A DNA stretch of 47,034 bases from Streptomyces fructofermentans. Lineage in GTDB: Bacteria > Actinomycetota > Actinomycetes > Streptomycetales > Streptomycetaceae. Within the stretch, counting starts at the first letter, position 1, and each line of letters starts with the position of its first letter. The notes beneath the pieces were generated by a model. The model was not told the origin of the DNA. It did no database searches and saw nothing but the letters and a program-made list of their open reading frames with translations. Position numbers and translations under genes: made by a program. The stretch is taken from contig NZ_BMWD01000007.1 in the NCBI RefSeq assembly GCF_014651055.1, forward strand, positions 285,099 through 332,132, read 5' to 3'. Below are positions 1 to 7,593 of this stretch, piece by piece.

Positions 1-54
1 GCCGGGCCCCGCCGCGCTCGGGCGCGGACCGCCGTCAGGCGCCCGGTCCGGTGC

Positions 55-1095
55 TCAGAGGTTGCCGAGCCGCGCGTCGCGCCACAGGTCGACGCCGCCG
101 TCGGTGGCGTACTTGTCGATCTCGGCCAGTTCCTCGGCGCTGAAGTCGAGGTTCTCCAGAGCGGCGACGTTCTGCTCCAACTGCTCCGTGCGCGAGGCGC
201 CGATGACGAGCGAGGTGACGCGTTCGTCGCGCAGCGCCCAGGCGAGAGCCATCTGGGCGAGGGTCTGGCCGCGTCGGCCCGCGATGTCGTTGAGGGCGCG
301 CAGCCGGCGGACCATGTCCTCCGAGAGCCACGAGGCGTCGAGGGAGGTGCCCCGCGCCGCACGCGAGTCCTGCGGCACACCGTCGAGGTAGCGCCCGGTC
401 AGCATGCCCTGGGCCAGCGCGGTGAAGCCGATGACACCGAAGCCCTCCTCCTCGGCGGCGTCCAGCAGGCCCTCGGTCTCGATCCAGCGGTTGAGCATGC
501 TGTACGACGGCTGGTGGATGAGCAGGGGAGTGCCGAGGTCCCGGAGGATGGCCGCCGCCTCGCGGCTCCGCTCGGCGTCGTACGAGGAGATGCCGACATA
601 CAGGGCCTTGCCCTGGCGTACCGCGGTGTCGAGGGCCCCCATCGTCTCCTCCAGCGGAGTGTCCGCGTCGAGCCGGTGGGAGTAGAAGATGTCGACGTAG
701 TCCAGGCCCATGCGGCCGAGCGACTGGTCGAGGGACGCGAGCATGTACTTGCGCGAGCCGCCGCCCTGCCCGTAGGGCCCGGGCCACATGTCCCAGCCCG
801 CCTTGGTGGAGACCACCAGCTCGTCGCGGTAGGGCGCCAGGTCCTGCTTCATCAGGCGCCCGAAGTTTGTCTCCGCGGAGCCGTACGGCGGGCCGTAGTT
901 GTTCGCGAGGTCGTGGTGCGTGATGCCGAGGTCGAACGCGCGCAGGGCAATCTCGCGCTGCGTCTCGAAGGACCGGTCGTCCCCGAAGTTGTGCCAGTAG
1001 CCCAGGGACAGGGCGGGCAGGTCGAGGCCGGAACGTCCGGTGCGCCGGTAGCGCATGGTGCCGTTGTAGCGCTCGGGATTCATGACGTGGTTCAT
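55..1095 (-). CDS. Aldo/keto reductase, YghZ (L-glyceraldehyde 3-phosphate reductase) type
   Basis: A 346-residue NADPH-dependent aldo/keto reductase with a TIM barrel. The N-terminal strand reads YRRTGRSGLDLPALSLG, followed by the catalytic Asp/Tyr region (THHDLANNYGPPYGSAE), the active-site Lys in VVSTKAG and the His in FYSHRLD. The long PYGQGGGSRKYM segment is characteristic of the YghZ subgroup, which reduces L-glyceraldehyde 3-phosphate and related aldehydes. The frame stays open to about position 1500, but homology begins near MRYRR. I chose ATG at 1095 (MNHVMN), which has GGAGACGA a few bases upstream; ATG 1083 is an alternative. The gene is divergent from the snapalysin gene, and the 277 bp between them must hold both promoters. 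Its physiological substrate cannot be told from sequence. Confidence 0.9.
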   Translation of the reverse strand: MNHVMNPERYNGTMRYRRTGRSGLDLPALSLGYWHNFGDDRSFETQREIALRAFDLGITHHDLANNYGPPYGSAETNFGRLMKQDLAPYRDELVVSTKAGWDMWPGPYGQGGGSRKYMLASLDQSLGRMGLDYVDIFYSHRLDADTPLEETMGALDTAVRQGKALYVGISSYDAERSREAAAILRDLGTPLLIHQPSYSMLNRWIETEGLLDAAEEEGFGVIGFTALAQGMLTGRYLDGVPQDSRAARGTSLDASWLSEDMVRRLRALNDIAGRRGQTLAQMALAWALRDERVTSLVIGASRTEQLEQNVAALENLDFSAEELAEIDKYATDGGVDLWRDARLGNL

Positions 1096-1372
1096 CGGGT
1101 CGTCTCCGGTGGTGCGGTACGAGGGTGTCCCAGGGGGATCGTGGGGATCCGCCTGCCCACAGTGCCTCCGCCCGATCCCGAAGTCCAACAGTTGCCCGCC
1201 ATGGAATTCAGCGGTGTCGTCTCTGAATCGGCGGGGCGTGGTCCTCCCGGGTGATGTCCGCGGGCACGGCACGCGGGCCCGGCCGGAATGACGGATTGGC
1301 CGTCGGCCGTGGTGGGCAGGGAGCCTGCGAATGTCATGCGCACGACTACCTTCCCCCACAAGGAGGTCGACC

Positions 1373-1939
1373 ATGCACGTCCGTACCATCACGACCGGTG
1401 TCGCCGCCGTTCTGGCGGTGACCTTCCCCCTGCTCGGCGGCCAGGCCGCGGCCGCCCCGTCGGCGGACGCGGACCGCACCCTGGCCGCCCGTGTCGTCAC
1501 CTACGACGCGAGCGGCGCCGCGGAGTTCAAGTCCGCGGTCGACCGGGGCGCGGCGATCTGGAACGAGAGCGTCGACGCCGTCGAGCTGCGGCCCGTCGCG
1601 GCAGGGCAGCGCGCCAACATCCGTGTCCTGGCCGACAACGGCTGGCCCCGTGCCCTGCCCACGACGCTCGGCAACGGAACCGTCTACATCGGACGCCAGG
1701 CGGTGGACCAGGGCTACAACACGGTCCGCATCTCGTCCCACGAGCTCGGCCACATCCTGGGCCTGCCGGACCGCAAGCCAGGCCCCTGCTCCAGCCTGAT
1801 GTCCGGGTCCAGCGCGGGTACCGCGTGCACGAACCCGTACCCGAACGCGGCCGAGAAGGCCGAGGTCGAGGCGGACTTCGGCGGCGGGCTCGCCCGCCTG
1901 GTCCCGAACGTGCCCCGTGACGTCGTGATCGTGGACTGA
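1373..1939 (+). CDS. snpA: Snapalysin, secreted M7 zinc metalloprotease
   Basis: A 188-residue secreted neutral protease of the Streptomyces M7 family. ATG 1373 is preceded by a near-perfect ribosome site, AAGGAGGT (1360-1367). A Sec signal peptide (hydrophobic core about residues 8-26, ending QAAAA) precedes a short pro-segment. The catalytic motif HELGHILGLPD supplies zinc ligands His123, His127 and Asp133 and the general base Glu124, matching the M7 signature HExxHxxGxxD. Two cysteines flank the SLMSG segment that forms the Met-turn. snpA genes usually lie divergent from a LysR activator (snpR); here the divergent gene is an aldo/keto reductase and no LysR gene is present in the window. 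Confidence 0.93.
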   Translation: MHVRTITTGVAAVLAVTFPLLGGQAAAAPSADADRTLAARVVTYDASGAAEFKSAVDRGAAIWNESVDAVELRPVAAGQRANIRVLADNGWPRALPTTLGNGTVYIGRQAVDQGYNTVRISSHELGHILGLPDRKPGPCSSLMSGSSAGTACTNPYPNAAEKAEVEADFGGGLARLVPNVPRDVVIVD

Positions 1940-2022
1940 CCGGGCGGGGAACGGCACGGAGGGCACCCGTCCGCCTCCGGCGCGCACACTGGCGTCGACG
2001 GTGTTCGGGTGCCCGGTCGCGT

Positions 2023-2045
2023 GCCGGCACGAGTCGTGCGCCGGC
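2023..2045. terminator. Possible stem-loop between convergent genes
   Basis: The stretch 2023-2045 can fold as GCCGGCACGA pairing with TCGTGC-GCCGGC, with a two-base bulge and a one-base centre. It lies between the convergent snapalysin and carboxylate-amine ligase genes, where a bidirectional terminator is expected. There is no T-tract, as is usual in Streptomyces. The rest of 1940-2184 is proline-codon-rich, shows no credible gene, and I see nothing else in it. Confidence 0.4.
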
Positions 2046-2184
2046 GTGAGTCGCGGCAACGCGGGCCCCACCCCGGCACCACCCCCGGAGGCACCACCCC
2101 CGGCAGCCGGGCGACCCCGCCCGGACCCGCAGGGCCGTACCCCTCGGTGCCACGCCCCGTCCGGCCTCCAGGACGAGCGGGTGT

Positions 2185-3333
2185 TCAGGCCTGGGTGCGC
2201 CGCGCGCACTCCGTGACGACCGCGCCCAGGCTCCCGGTCTCGTCGAGCAGGCGGCGCTGCACCCGGGCGCCGTTGCCGTGGAGCAGCAGCTCGGCGACAC
2301 CGGTCCTCGCGCGCTCGGCGTCGCCGCAGGAGTCCAGCGCCTCGCCCACATGCTCCAGCAGCGCCCGCACCACGTCATCGGCCGGCTCGGGCCTCATGGA
2401 CACGGGATGCAGCAGCCGCTCGTCGAGGCCGGACCGGGCCGCGCGCCACGCGGCCAGTCGCAGCAGGTCCACGCTGTGCCCGAGCGGTTCGGTGCCCGCA
2501 CGCCACTCCCGCGCCGCCGTCTCCACGAGGCCCCTGGCGAGGGTGGCGATCAGCGTCGCGGCGGCCGCGTCCAGGCAGACGTCCGCGACGCGGATCTCGA
2601 CCGTGGGGAACTTCGCGGAGATCCGGGCGTCGTAGTAGACCATCCCCTCGTCCCGCACCACGCCCGTGGCGACCATGTCGGCCACGCGCCGGTGGTACTC
2701 GGCGGCCGAACCGAACAGCCCGGTCGGCCCGGCCATCGGCCAGCGCAGCCACACCCGGCTCCGGTAGCTGCTGTAGAGACTGTCCGCGCCCTGCCAGAAC
2801 GGGGAGTTGCCGCTGAGGGCCGACAGCACGGAGAGCCAGGGGCCGATCCGGTCGAGCACCGCGGCACCCTCGTCGTCGGATTCGACCGAGACATGGATGT
2901 GGCACCCGCAGGCGAGCTGCTCCTGGGCCGGCAGGCCGAACTCGTCGGCCATCCAGCGGTACCTGGACCCCATGCCGACCGTCGGGGTCACCGGAAGGGG
3001 GGAGGTGGCCAGCGCCGCGACGGTGGCCCCGGTGTCCGCCGCGAGCCGCGCCGCCACCTTGCGGCAGCGGACGATCTCCGCGCCGAGTTCCTCCATGTCC
3101 GCCCGGGGGTGCGTGGCGAACTCCAGCTGCTGGTCGTGGAACTCCTTCTCGAAGGTCTCCTCGGCCACGTCCGCTCGGGCCGCGCGCGCCATCACGGCCG
3201 AGGACAGGGCCTGCGGTTCCCCTGTCCGCGGATCGACCAGGAGGAGTTCCTCCTCCACTCCGACGGTACGCACGAGACGCGGCCTTTCCTCGGGGGCGTC
3301 GCCGTCGGCGACGGCGGGGTGCTCGGGGAGCAC
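2185..3333 (-). CDS. Carboxylate-amine ligase, glutamate-cysteine ligase family 2 (YbdK-like)
   Basis: A 382-residue ATP-dependent ligase of the GCS2 family. Diagnostic features are RTVGVEEELLLVDP at the N-terminus, the EKEFHDQQLEFAT segment, and CGCHIHVSV in the ATP/metal-binding centre. The YSSYRSRVW, GMVYYDARISAKFPTVEIRVADVCLD and TARE segments follow. Family members form a gamma-glutamyl-type amide bond. Most Streptomyces carry several paralogues whose substrates are unknown, so glutathione synthesis should not be assumed. The start is GTG 3333 with only a weak upstream AGG. It ends 3 bp after the preceding same-strand small ORF and may be co-transcribed with it. Confidence 0.87.
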   Translation of the reverse strand: MLPEHPAVADGDAPEERPRLVRTVGVEEELLLVDPRTGEPQALSSAVMARAARADVAEETFEKEFHDQQLEFATHPRADMEELGAEIVRCRKVAARLAADTGATVAALATSPLPVTPTVGMGSRYRWMADEFGLPAQEQLACGCHIHVSVESDDEGAAVLDRIGPWLSVLSALSGNSPFWQGADSLYSSYRSRVWLRWPMAGPTGLFGSAAEYHRRVADMVATGVVRDEGMVYYDARISAKFPTVEIRVADVCLDAAAATLIATLARGLVETAAREWRAGTEPLGHSVDLLRLAAWRAARSGLDERLLHPVSMRPEPADDVVRALLEHVGEALDSCGDAERARTGVAELLLHGNGARVQRRLLDETGSLGAVVTECARRTQA

Positions 3334-3336
3334 CGG

Positions 3337-3687
3337 TTACCTGTTTCTCGACGAACGACCCCCATGGTCCGCCCTCGCGGCCTCCTCACCCTGGACGAAG
3401 GGGTCACAGCGCGGGTCGTAGGGCCCGGCATGGTCGGCCATCGACTCCGTCACCCGTTCCCACTCCTCCGCCTCGGCGCGGGCGCGGACTGCGTCGGGGC
3501 CGGTGAGTGAGCGGGACCTCGCGGCGGCGCGGGCCTCCTCGCGGGCGGCCTTCGCCTCGTGGTGCGTCATGCCGGTGGCCCTCCGCCGGACGTCCGCCCA
3601 GGCGGCGTGCTCCTCGGGGGTGGGTCCGGCAGGACCTCCCGCGTCGTCGTCGGCGAAGCCGGTGTCTGGTCCGTGGTCGAAGCCCAC
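3337..3687 (-). CDS. Small charged protein of unknown function
   Basis: A 116-residue acidic and charged protein that I do not recognise. The open frame extends upstream to 4104, but GTG 3687 is preceded by GAGGAC at suitable spacing and gives a coherent start (MGFDHGPDTGF). An Ala/Arg/Glu-rich central helix (HHEAKAAREEARAAARSRS) and an acidic second helix (RAEAEEWERVTESM) suggest a helical hairpin. The C-terminus (HGGRSSRNR) is basic. There are no membrane segments, cysteines or signal peptide. The stop lies 3 bp before the ligase start, which suggests co-transcription. Third-position GC is high and codon use is ordinary, which supports coding. No function is proposed. Confidence 0.6.
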   Translation of the reverse strand: MGFDHGPDTGFADDDAGGPAGPTPEEHAAWADVRRRATGMTHHEAKAAREEARAAARSRSLTGPDAVRARAEAEEWERVTESMADHAGPYDPRCDPFVQGEEAARADHGGRSSRNR

Positions 3688-3875
3688 GTCACGTCCTCGA
3701 TGTCGAAGGGGAACGGTCGATCTTCCGCCTTCTGGATTCCCTGGAACCGCCCGCAGACACCTGGCCGCCGCGACCCGCAAGGCACGCGTCACCCGGTGCG
3801 TGCACAGGCGTACGGGCCCCCGGTGAGGGGCCGCACGCACAGCACCCGCCCCATGCCTCGGACCACGCGCGGTCC

Positions 3876-4220
3876 TCATGGGCGGAAGGGGGTGCCGAAG
3901 CCGATCTCGTTCCCGTCCGGATCGTGGTACGTGGCCTTGAGCACGCCGTTCGGGCACGTCTCGCGCGTGGTGGGCTCCAGCCTGCGCGCGGCGATCCGTG
4001 CCACCAGGGTGTCGAGGTCGTCCACGACGACGGTGTGCACGGCGTGGCCGGCGTGGTCGGGGCGCAGCTCGACCGCCATGGACCGGTGCTCCCCGAGTTC
4101 CCACACCGCCTCGGTCCCACCGGCGGCGAAGGCCGGCGGGGAGCCGAAGAGGCGCTGGTACCAGTCCAGGGCCCGGACGTAGTCGCTCACGGGGATGCCT
4201 GCGTAGAGGTCGACAGCCAT
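3876..4220 (-). CDS. VOC-family (glyoxalase/bleomycin resistance fold) protein
   Basis: A 114-residue single-domain vicinal-oxygen-chelate protein. It shows the two expected beta-alpha-beta-beta-beta modules: VDLYAGIPVSDYVRALDWYQRLFG with WELGEHRSMAVELRP, then HTVVVDDLDTLVARI with LKATYHDPDGNEIGFGTPF. The DPDGNEIGF tail is the typical metal-site strand; Glu in this strand and in the first module would bind the metal. VOC proteins of this size dimerise and range from glyoxalases to antibiotic-sequestering proteins, and nothing here decides which. The start is ATG 4220. Confidence 0.85.
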   Translation of the reverse strand: MAVDLYAGIPVSDYVRALDWYQRLFGSPPAFAAGGTEAVWELGEHRSMAVELRPDHAGHAVHTVVVDDLDTLVARIAARRLEPTTRETCPNGVLKATYHDPDGNEIGFGTPFRP

Positions 4221-4297
4221 GAGGCCATGCTAGGTACGCCGGCCTGTACGCGGCGTAAAGGAGCCCGGCACCGCCGTCCGCCGGGCCGGACCGCGGC

Positions 4298-4645
4298 TCA
4301 GTGGCCGGATCCGTAGTGGCCGCCGAGCTGGTCCCGGTAGCGCGGGTCGCCCAGGTGCCTTTCCTCGTCGAACTCGGGAGCGGCCTTGATCTGTTCCTTG
4401 GTGCGGTCGACCCGGATGGTCCGGTCCTCGTGGTCCATGCCCGTCACCGTCCCGGCCGGCAGCAGGACCTTCCTGCCGAGGATCCACACCCCGGTGTCGA
4501 CGACGAGGTACTGGGGCCCGACCTCGGCGGAGTGCTTGTGGACCTTGCCGATCCGGCCGTCGGTCGCCTCCACCCGGTATCCGCTCAGGTCACTGTCCGG
4601 CGTGTGTCCGGCTGTCGGACCGTAGCTCCACATGTTCTCTGTCAC
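4298..4645 (-). CDS. PRC-barrel domain protein
   Basis: A 115-residue cytoplasmic protein with one PRC-barrel domain. The typical strands are LSGYRVEATDGRIGKVHKHS, PQYLVVDTGVWILGRKVLLPAGTVTGMDHEDRTIRVDRTKEQIKAAP, followed by a short tail rich in His, Tyr and Gly. Streptomyces carry many such stand-alone PRC proteins, often stress-induced; the molecular role is unclear. The start is GTG 4645, with AGGAAAGG just upstream. It is divergent from the repeat-protein gene, separated by 350 bp that must carry both promoters. Confidence 0.85.
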   Translation of the reverse strand: MTENMWSYGPTAGHTPDSDLSGYRVEATDGRIGKVHKHSAEVGPQYLVVDTGVWILGRKVLLPAGTVTGMDHEDRTIRVDRTKEQIKAAPEFDEERHLGDPRYRDQLGGHYGSGH

Positions 4646-4995
4646 GATCGCCTTTCCTGTCGTCGGACCCGCGGTCCGAATCCGAGCCGGGCGGGGCCCG
4701 TTGAGCCCCTCGGTTGCATGCCGCGCCGGGTTCCCGGGACCGGGCCGTTCACACCCTTCCCGCGCCGGTCACGGGCCCGCGGGGGCCCGGGCCCGTCGCG
4801 ACACGCCGACCCGGGACCCGGTCGGGCGATCGGGGCGAAAGGCATTCGGGGGACCTCCGGGCGACGGGCGTTGACCCGGTTGCCCGTCTCAAGTGGTGCG
4901 TCCCGGAGTGCCGACTGACGGTGGTTCATGTCGAGGCAGGGACTTCGTTCGCTGACACCGTGTCAGCAGCCCGACTCGGCGGAAGGACTCACACG
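4646..4995. other. 350-bp divergent intergenic region
   Basis: This is non-coding sequence between the divergent PRC-barrel and repeat-protein genes. It contains G/C-rich dyads (for example CGGGCCCGCGGGGGCCCGGG around 4771-4790). It also holds a possible -35-like TTGACC near 4871 and a perfect palindrome at 4951-4967, listed separately. I find no credible small ORF. Confidence 0.5.
4951..4967. promoter_or_regulatory. Palindromic operator or leader hairpin
   Basis: GCTGACACCGTGTCAGC is a perfect 8-bp inverted repeat around one central base. It lies 29 bp upstream of the ATG of the repeat-protein gene and 14 bp before its ribosome site (GGAAGGA, 4981-4987). The size and position suit a repressor operator near the transcription start or a 5'-leader hairpin. 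No known regulator consensus was recognised. Confidence 0.55.
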
Positions 4996-5649
4996 ATGCG
5001 TTCTGCTCGCATGCTTCTCGCCACCGCGGCGGCCTCGGCCGCCCTGGCCGTCGGCGCCCCCGGCGCGTACGCCGCGACGTCGGCGGACTGGGACCAGGAA
5101 GACTCCTCCTACAGCAAGGAGAAGGGTGAGTGGTCCGGCAAGGAGCACCACGAGAACGGCAAGCACCACGAGAACGGCAAGCACGAGAAGCCGTGGGGCG
5201 GCGTGCACACCGGCGGTGGCGCGCTCACCGCGGTGGGTGACGACTCGTACGGCAGGGAGAAGGGCGAGTGGTCCGGCAAGGAGGAGGAGTCGTACGGCAA
5301 GGAGAAGGGTGAGTGGTCGGGCAAGGAGCACCACGGGAACGGCAAGCACGAGAAGCCGTGGGGCGGCGTGCACACCGGCGGTGGCGCGCTCACCGCGGTG
5401 ACCGAGGACGACTGGAGCGCCGGCGAGAAGAAGAAGTTCGACCCGGAGACGTACAAGCGTGACGGCGGCCACGAGAAGAACGACTGGAGTGGCGGCGGGC
5501 ACCACCAGAAGCCCAGCGGCGGCGTGCACACCGGTGGCGGCGGGCTCGCCGACCCGGGTGTCACCGCGGGCGGACTGGCCGTGCTGGGCGTCGCCGCCGC
5601 GGGCGTCTACGCACTGCGGCGCAGGAACTCCGCCGAAGCCGCGTCCTGA
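4996..5649 (+). CDS. Secreted repeat protein with C-terminal membrane tail
   Basis: A 217-residue exported protein. ATG 4996 follows GGAAGGA. The Sec signal peptide (MRSARMLL, then an Ala-rich core ending GAYA-AT) is followed by a hydrophilic body rich in Lys, Glu, Gly, His and Trp. The body has three imperfect modules: KGEWSGK, then His/Asn/Lys-rich sequence, then KPWGGVHTGGGALTAV; the third ends KPSGGVHTGGGGLAD. A hydrophobic segment (VTAGGLAVLGVAAAGVYAL) and RRR close the chain, which is the layout of a sortase substrate. However, I find no LPxTG or LAxTG; the nearest is LADPG just before the hydrophobic segment. A class F sortase gene follows immediately. Function is unknown; wall- or membrane-display is inferred. 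Confidence 0.8.
   Translation: MRSARMLLATAAASAALAVGAPGAYAATSADWDQEDSSYSKEKGEWSGKEHHENGKHHENGKHEKPWGGVHTGGGALTAVGDDSYGREKGEWSGKEEESYGKEKGEWSGKEHHGNGKHEKPWGGVHTGGGALTAVTEDDWSAGEKKKFDPETYKRDGGHEKNDWSGGGHHQKPSGGVHTGGGGLADPGVTAGGLAVLGVAAAGVYALRRRNSAEAAS
5176..5400 (+). repeat. Two identical 60-bp copies inside the repeat-protein gene
   Basis: Positions 5176-5235 and 5341-5400 are identical over 60 bp and encode the GKHEKPWGGVHTGGGALTAV module twice, with a period of 165 bp. Identity at silent positions points to recent duplication or gene conversion, not old protein-level conservation. Confidence 0.9.
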
Positions 5650-5674
5650 GCCATGCCTGACGGCATAGCAGCCG

Positions 5675-5705
5675 GGGCCGCCGCGTGTACCCGCCGCGGC
5701 GGCCC
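5675..5705 (+). terminator. Strong stem-loop terminator
   Basis: GGGCCGCCGCG (5675-5685) pairs perfectly with CGCGGCGGCCC (5695-5705) over 11 bp with a 9-base loop. It starts 26 bp after the stop codon of the repeat-protein gene. It probably separates that transcript, at least partly, from the downstream sortase gene. Confidence 0.7.
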
Positions 5706-5788
5706 GGCCGACGCCGAACCCCGCCGGCCGACGCCGCCATTCCGTCGTGCCGGTCCTGTCGCCGCGTACCTGTGAGGTGTTCTTTCAG

Positions 5789-6517
5789 ATGGCAACCCCG
5801 TCGCCCTCTTCGGGGGAGACCGAGTTGGTGCCCCAGCGGCGCGCATCCCGTTCGGGCTTGCGGTCGATGATGTGGGCCATCGGCGTTCTCGTCCTTGTCG
5901 TGGTGAGTGCCGTCAACAGCCACGAGAAGTCGTCCGGAACGGACGGCGCGCCGCGCGCCTCGGCCGCACTCGCGCCCCCCGCCTCGTCCGCGCCGTCCGT
6001 GCCGCCCGCCCGGGCCGTTCCGCCCGCACCTTCGCGCAGTGCCGCCCCGGTCACGGGGAAGGTCCTGCCGAGAGCGAAGCCGACCCGGCTGCGGATCGCC
6101 AAGATCGCGGTCGACGCCCCCTTCACCGACCTGGGCATCGGTGCCTCCGGGCAGCTCGACGCCCCGCCCGCCGACGATGTGAACCTGGTCGGCTGGCACG
6201 CCGCCGGCATCTCTCCCGGAGAGGCGGGCACCGCGCTCATCGCCGGACACGTCGACACGGCGACCGCCCCGGCCGTGTTCGCCGGACTGTCCGAGCTCGA
6301 GAAGGGCGACACCTTCGCCGTGGAGCGGGCGGACGGACGGACCGCGTCGTTCGTGGTCGACGCCGTCGAGACGTTCGAGAAGGACGAGTTCCCCGACCGA
6401 CGCGTCTACGCCGACACCTCACGTGCCGAGGTCCGGCTGATCACCTGCGCCGGGGACTACGACCACAGCGCGAAGGACTACACGGAGAACCTGGTGGTCT
6501 TCGCCCACCTCCTGTGA
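5789..6517 (+). CDS. Class F sortase
   Basis: A 242-residue membrane-anchored transpeptidase. An N-terminal membrane segment (MMWAIGVLVLVVVSAV) is followed by an Ala/Pro/Ser linker and the sortase barrel starting at RLRIAKIAVDAPF. The catalytic His154 lies in ALIAGHVDT and the catalytic Cys220 in RLITCAGDYD, both as in class F. The end of the barrel reads KDYTENLVVFA; the position where a catalytic Arg is expected (just before the Tyr) carries Lys229. ATG 5789 was chosen (GAGGTG upstream, 5774-5779); the frame is open to 5747. The upstream repeat protein is the obvious candidate substrate. Confidence 0.85.
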   Translation: MATPSPSSGETELVPQRRASRSGLRSMMWAIGVLVLVVVSAVNSHEKSSGTDGAPRASAALAPPASSAPSVPPARAVPPAPSRSAAPVTGKVLPRAKPTRLRIAKIAVDAPFTDLGIGASGQLDAPPADDVNLVGWHAAGISPGEAGTALIAGHVDTATAPAVFAGLSELEKGDTFAVERADGRTASFVVDAVETFEKDEFPDRRVYADTSRAEVRLITCAGDYDHSAKDYTENLVVFAHLL

Positions 6518-6816
6518 CACGCGACCTCGGCCGGGGCGCGCCCGCGGCACGTCCGCGCGTCCGCGCCCGTCTCCCGCGCGCGTCCGCCCCTGCCGCACGG
6601 CCGGCGGACCGCGCGCAGGCCCGGCGGCCCGTGGCGCCGGGGCCGCCGAGGCCCCTCGCGGCCGGTGCCGCGCCGACTGCGGGCACGGCGCCGCCCAGGA
6701 GGCCGGTGCCGCTCCGGCAGGCGCGATCCGGCCGCGGACTCACCCGGACGGGTTGTTCCTGGGGCGGTCTGCCGCCGCGGGTGCATGGCCGCGCCCGCAC
6801 CGGACAGGACCACGGC
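6518..6816. other. 299-bp gap between sortase and GH16 genes
   Basis: Extremely G/C-rich sequence with several overlapping open frames that are simply stop-poor; none has a credible ribosome site or recognisable product. I see no clear terminator or operator. A promoter for the GH16 gene presumably lies here. Confidence 0.4.
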
Positions 6817-7584
6817 ATGCAGAACCCGACACAGGACGGCCGCCCGGCGAACCGGACGGCGGCCGACGATCCCGCACCGACGACGGAACCCGCACCCGAC
6901 GTGGTCTTCACGGCCGACTTCTCGTCGGCCCGGCAATGGGTCGCGGGCCGGTCGTGGGCCTATCCCGACGGCGGACCGGTCAACCCCGACGACAACAAGC
7001 TCGACCACCTGGTGGCGGACCCGGCCTACTCCCGTACCGGAACGTTCCGGGCCACCCGCAGACGCGACGGCAACTGGGACACCGGCCTGCTGACGACCGA
7101 GGGCAGCGAGGAGGGCTTCACGCTGCGCCCGGGGGACGTGCTGGACGCGCGGGTGCGGCTGCCCACCGAGACGGGCGCCTGGCCCGCCATCTGGACCTGG
7201 CGGGACGGCGGTCAGGAGATCGACGTCTTCGAGTACCACCCCGACAACCCGGACCTCCTGGAGTTCACCAACCACGTCCGCGGCGGCCAGCGCTACCACC
7301 GCGACGAAGCGGTGAGTCCGGGGGCCCGGGTCGACCTGCGCGTGGTGCTGGGCGTCCGCTCGGTTTCCTGGTGGGTCAACGGCGTGAAGGTGTTCGCGGA
7401 CCGGCGCGGGGTCGGGCGGCGCTGGTACGCCCACCTCATCGTCAACCTGTCCGTGTGCGCCGGTCGTTACCACCCGGCGCCGGACGAGGACGCGACGGAG
7501 ATGTCGTACGAGGTGGAGAGCCTGGTGGTGCGCCGCCCCGGTCCCGTCGTCGTCGCGCAGCGCACCCCGGACGGGCACGCGTAG
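6817..7584 (+). CDS. Glycoside hydrolase family 16-like protein
   Basis: A 255-residue jelly-roll protein of the GH16/concanavalin superfamily. The GH16 catalytic signature is intact: QEIDVFEYH gives the nucleophile Glu134, the helper Asp136 and the acid/base Glu139. Upstream, RLPTETGAWPAIWTWRDG is the usual strand next to the active site, and SVSWWVNGVKVF is typical of the C-terminal half. No signal peptide is visible from ATG 6817 (ribosome site GGACAGGA), so a cytoplasmic enzyme, or one exported by another route, is possible; most GH16 enzymes are secreted. Substrate (beta-glucan, agar-like or other) is not determined. Confidence 0.8.
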   Translation: MQNPTQDGRPANRTAADDPAPTTEPAPDVVFTADFSSARQWVAGRSWAYPDGGPVNPDDNKLDHLVADPAYSRTGTFRATRRRDGNWDTGLLTTEGSEEGFTLRPGDVLDARVRLPTETGAWPAIWTWRDGGQEIDVFEYHPDNPDLLEFTNHVRGGQRYHRDEAVSPGARVDLRVVLGVRSVSWWVNGVKVFADRRGVGRRWYAHLIVNLSVCAGRYHPAPDEDATEMSYEVESLVVRRPGPVVVAQRTPDGHA

Positions 7585-7593
7585 CCGCCCTGG

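Noticed and set aside
514..1254. Long open frames antisense to the aldo/keto reductase and, likewise, across most genes of the window
   Set aside because: They are mirror frames of real genes in high-GC DNA; their translations are Arg/Pro/Gly-rich with no domain or start signal.
5675..5705. Riboswitch or CRISPR-like repeat at the G/C dyads
   Set aside because: Single simple stem-loop after a stop codon; a terminator explains it. No CRISPR-type regular repeats were found anywhere in the window.
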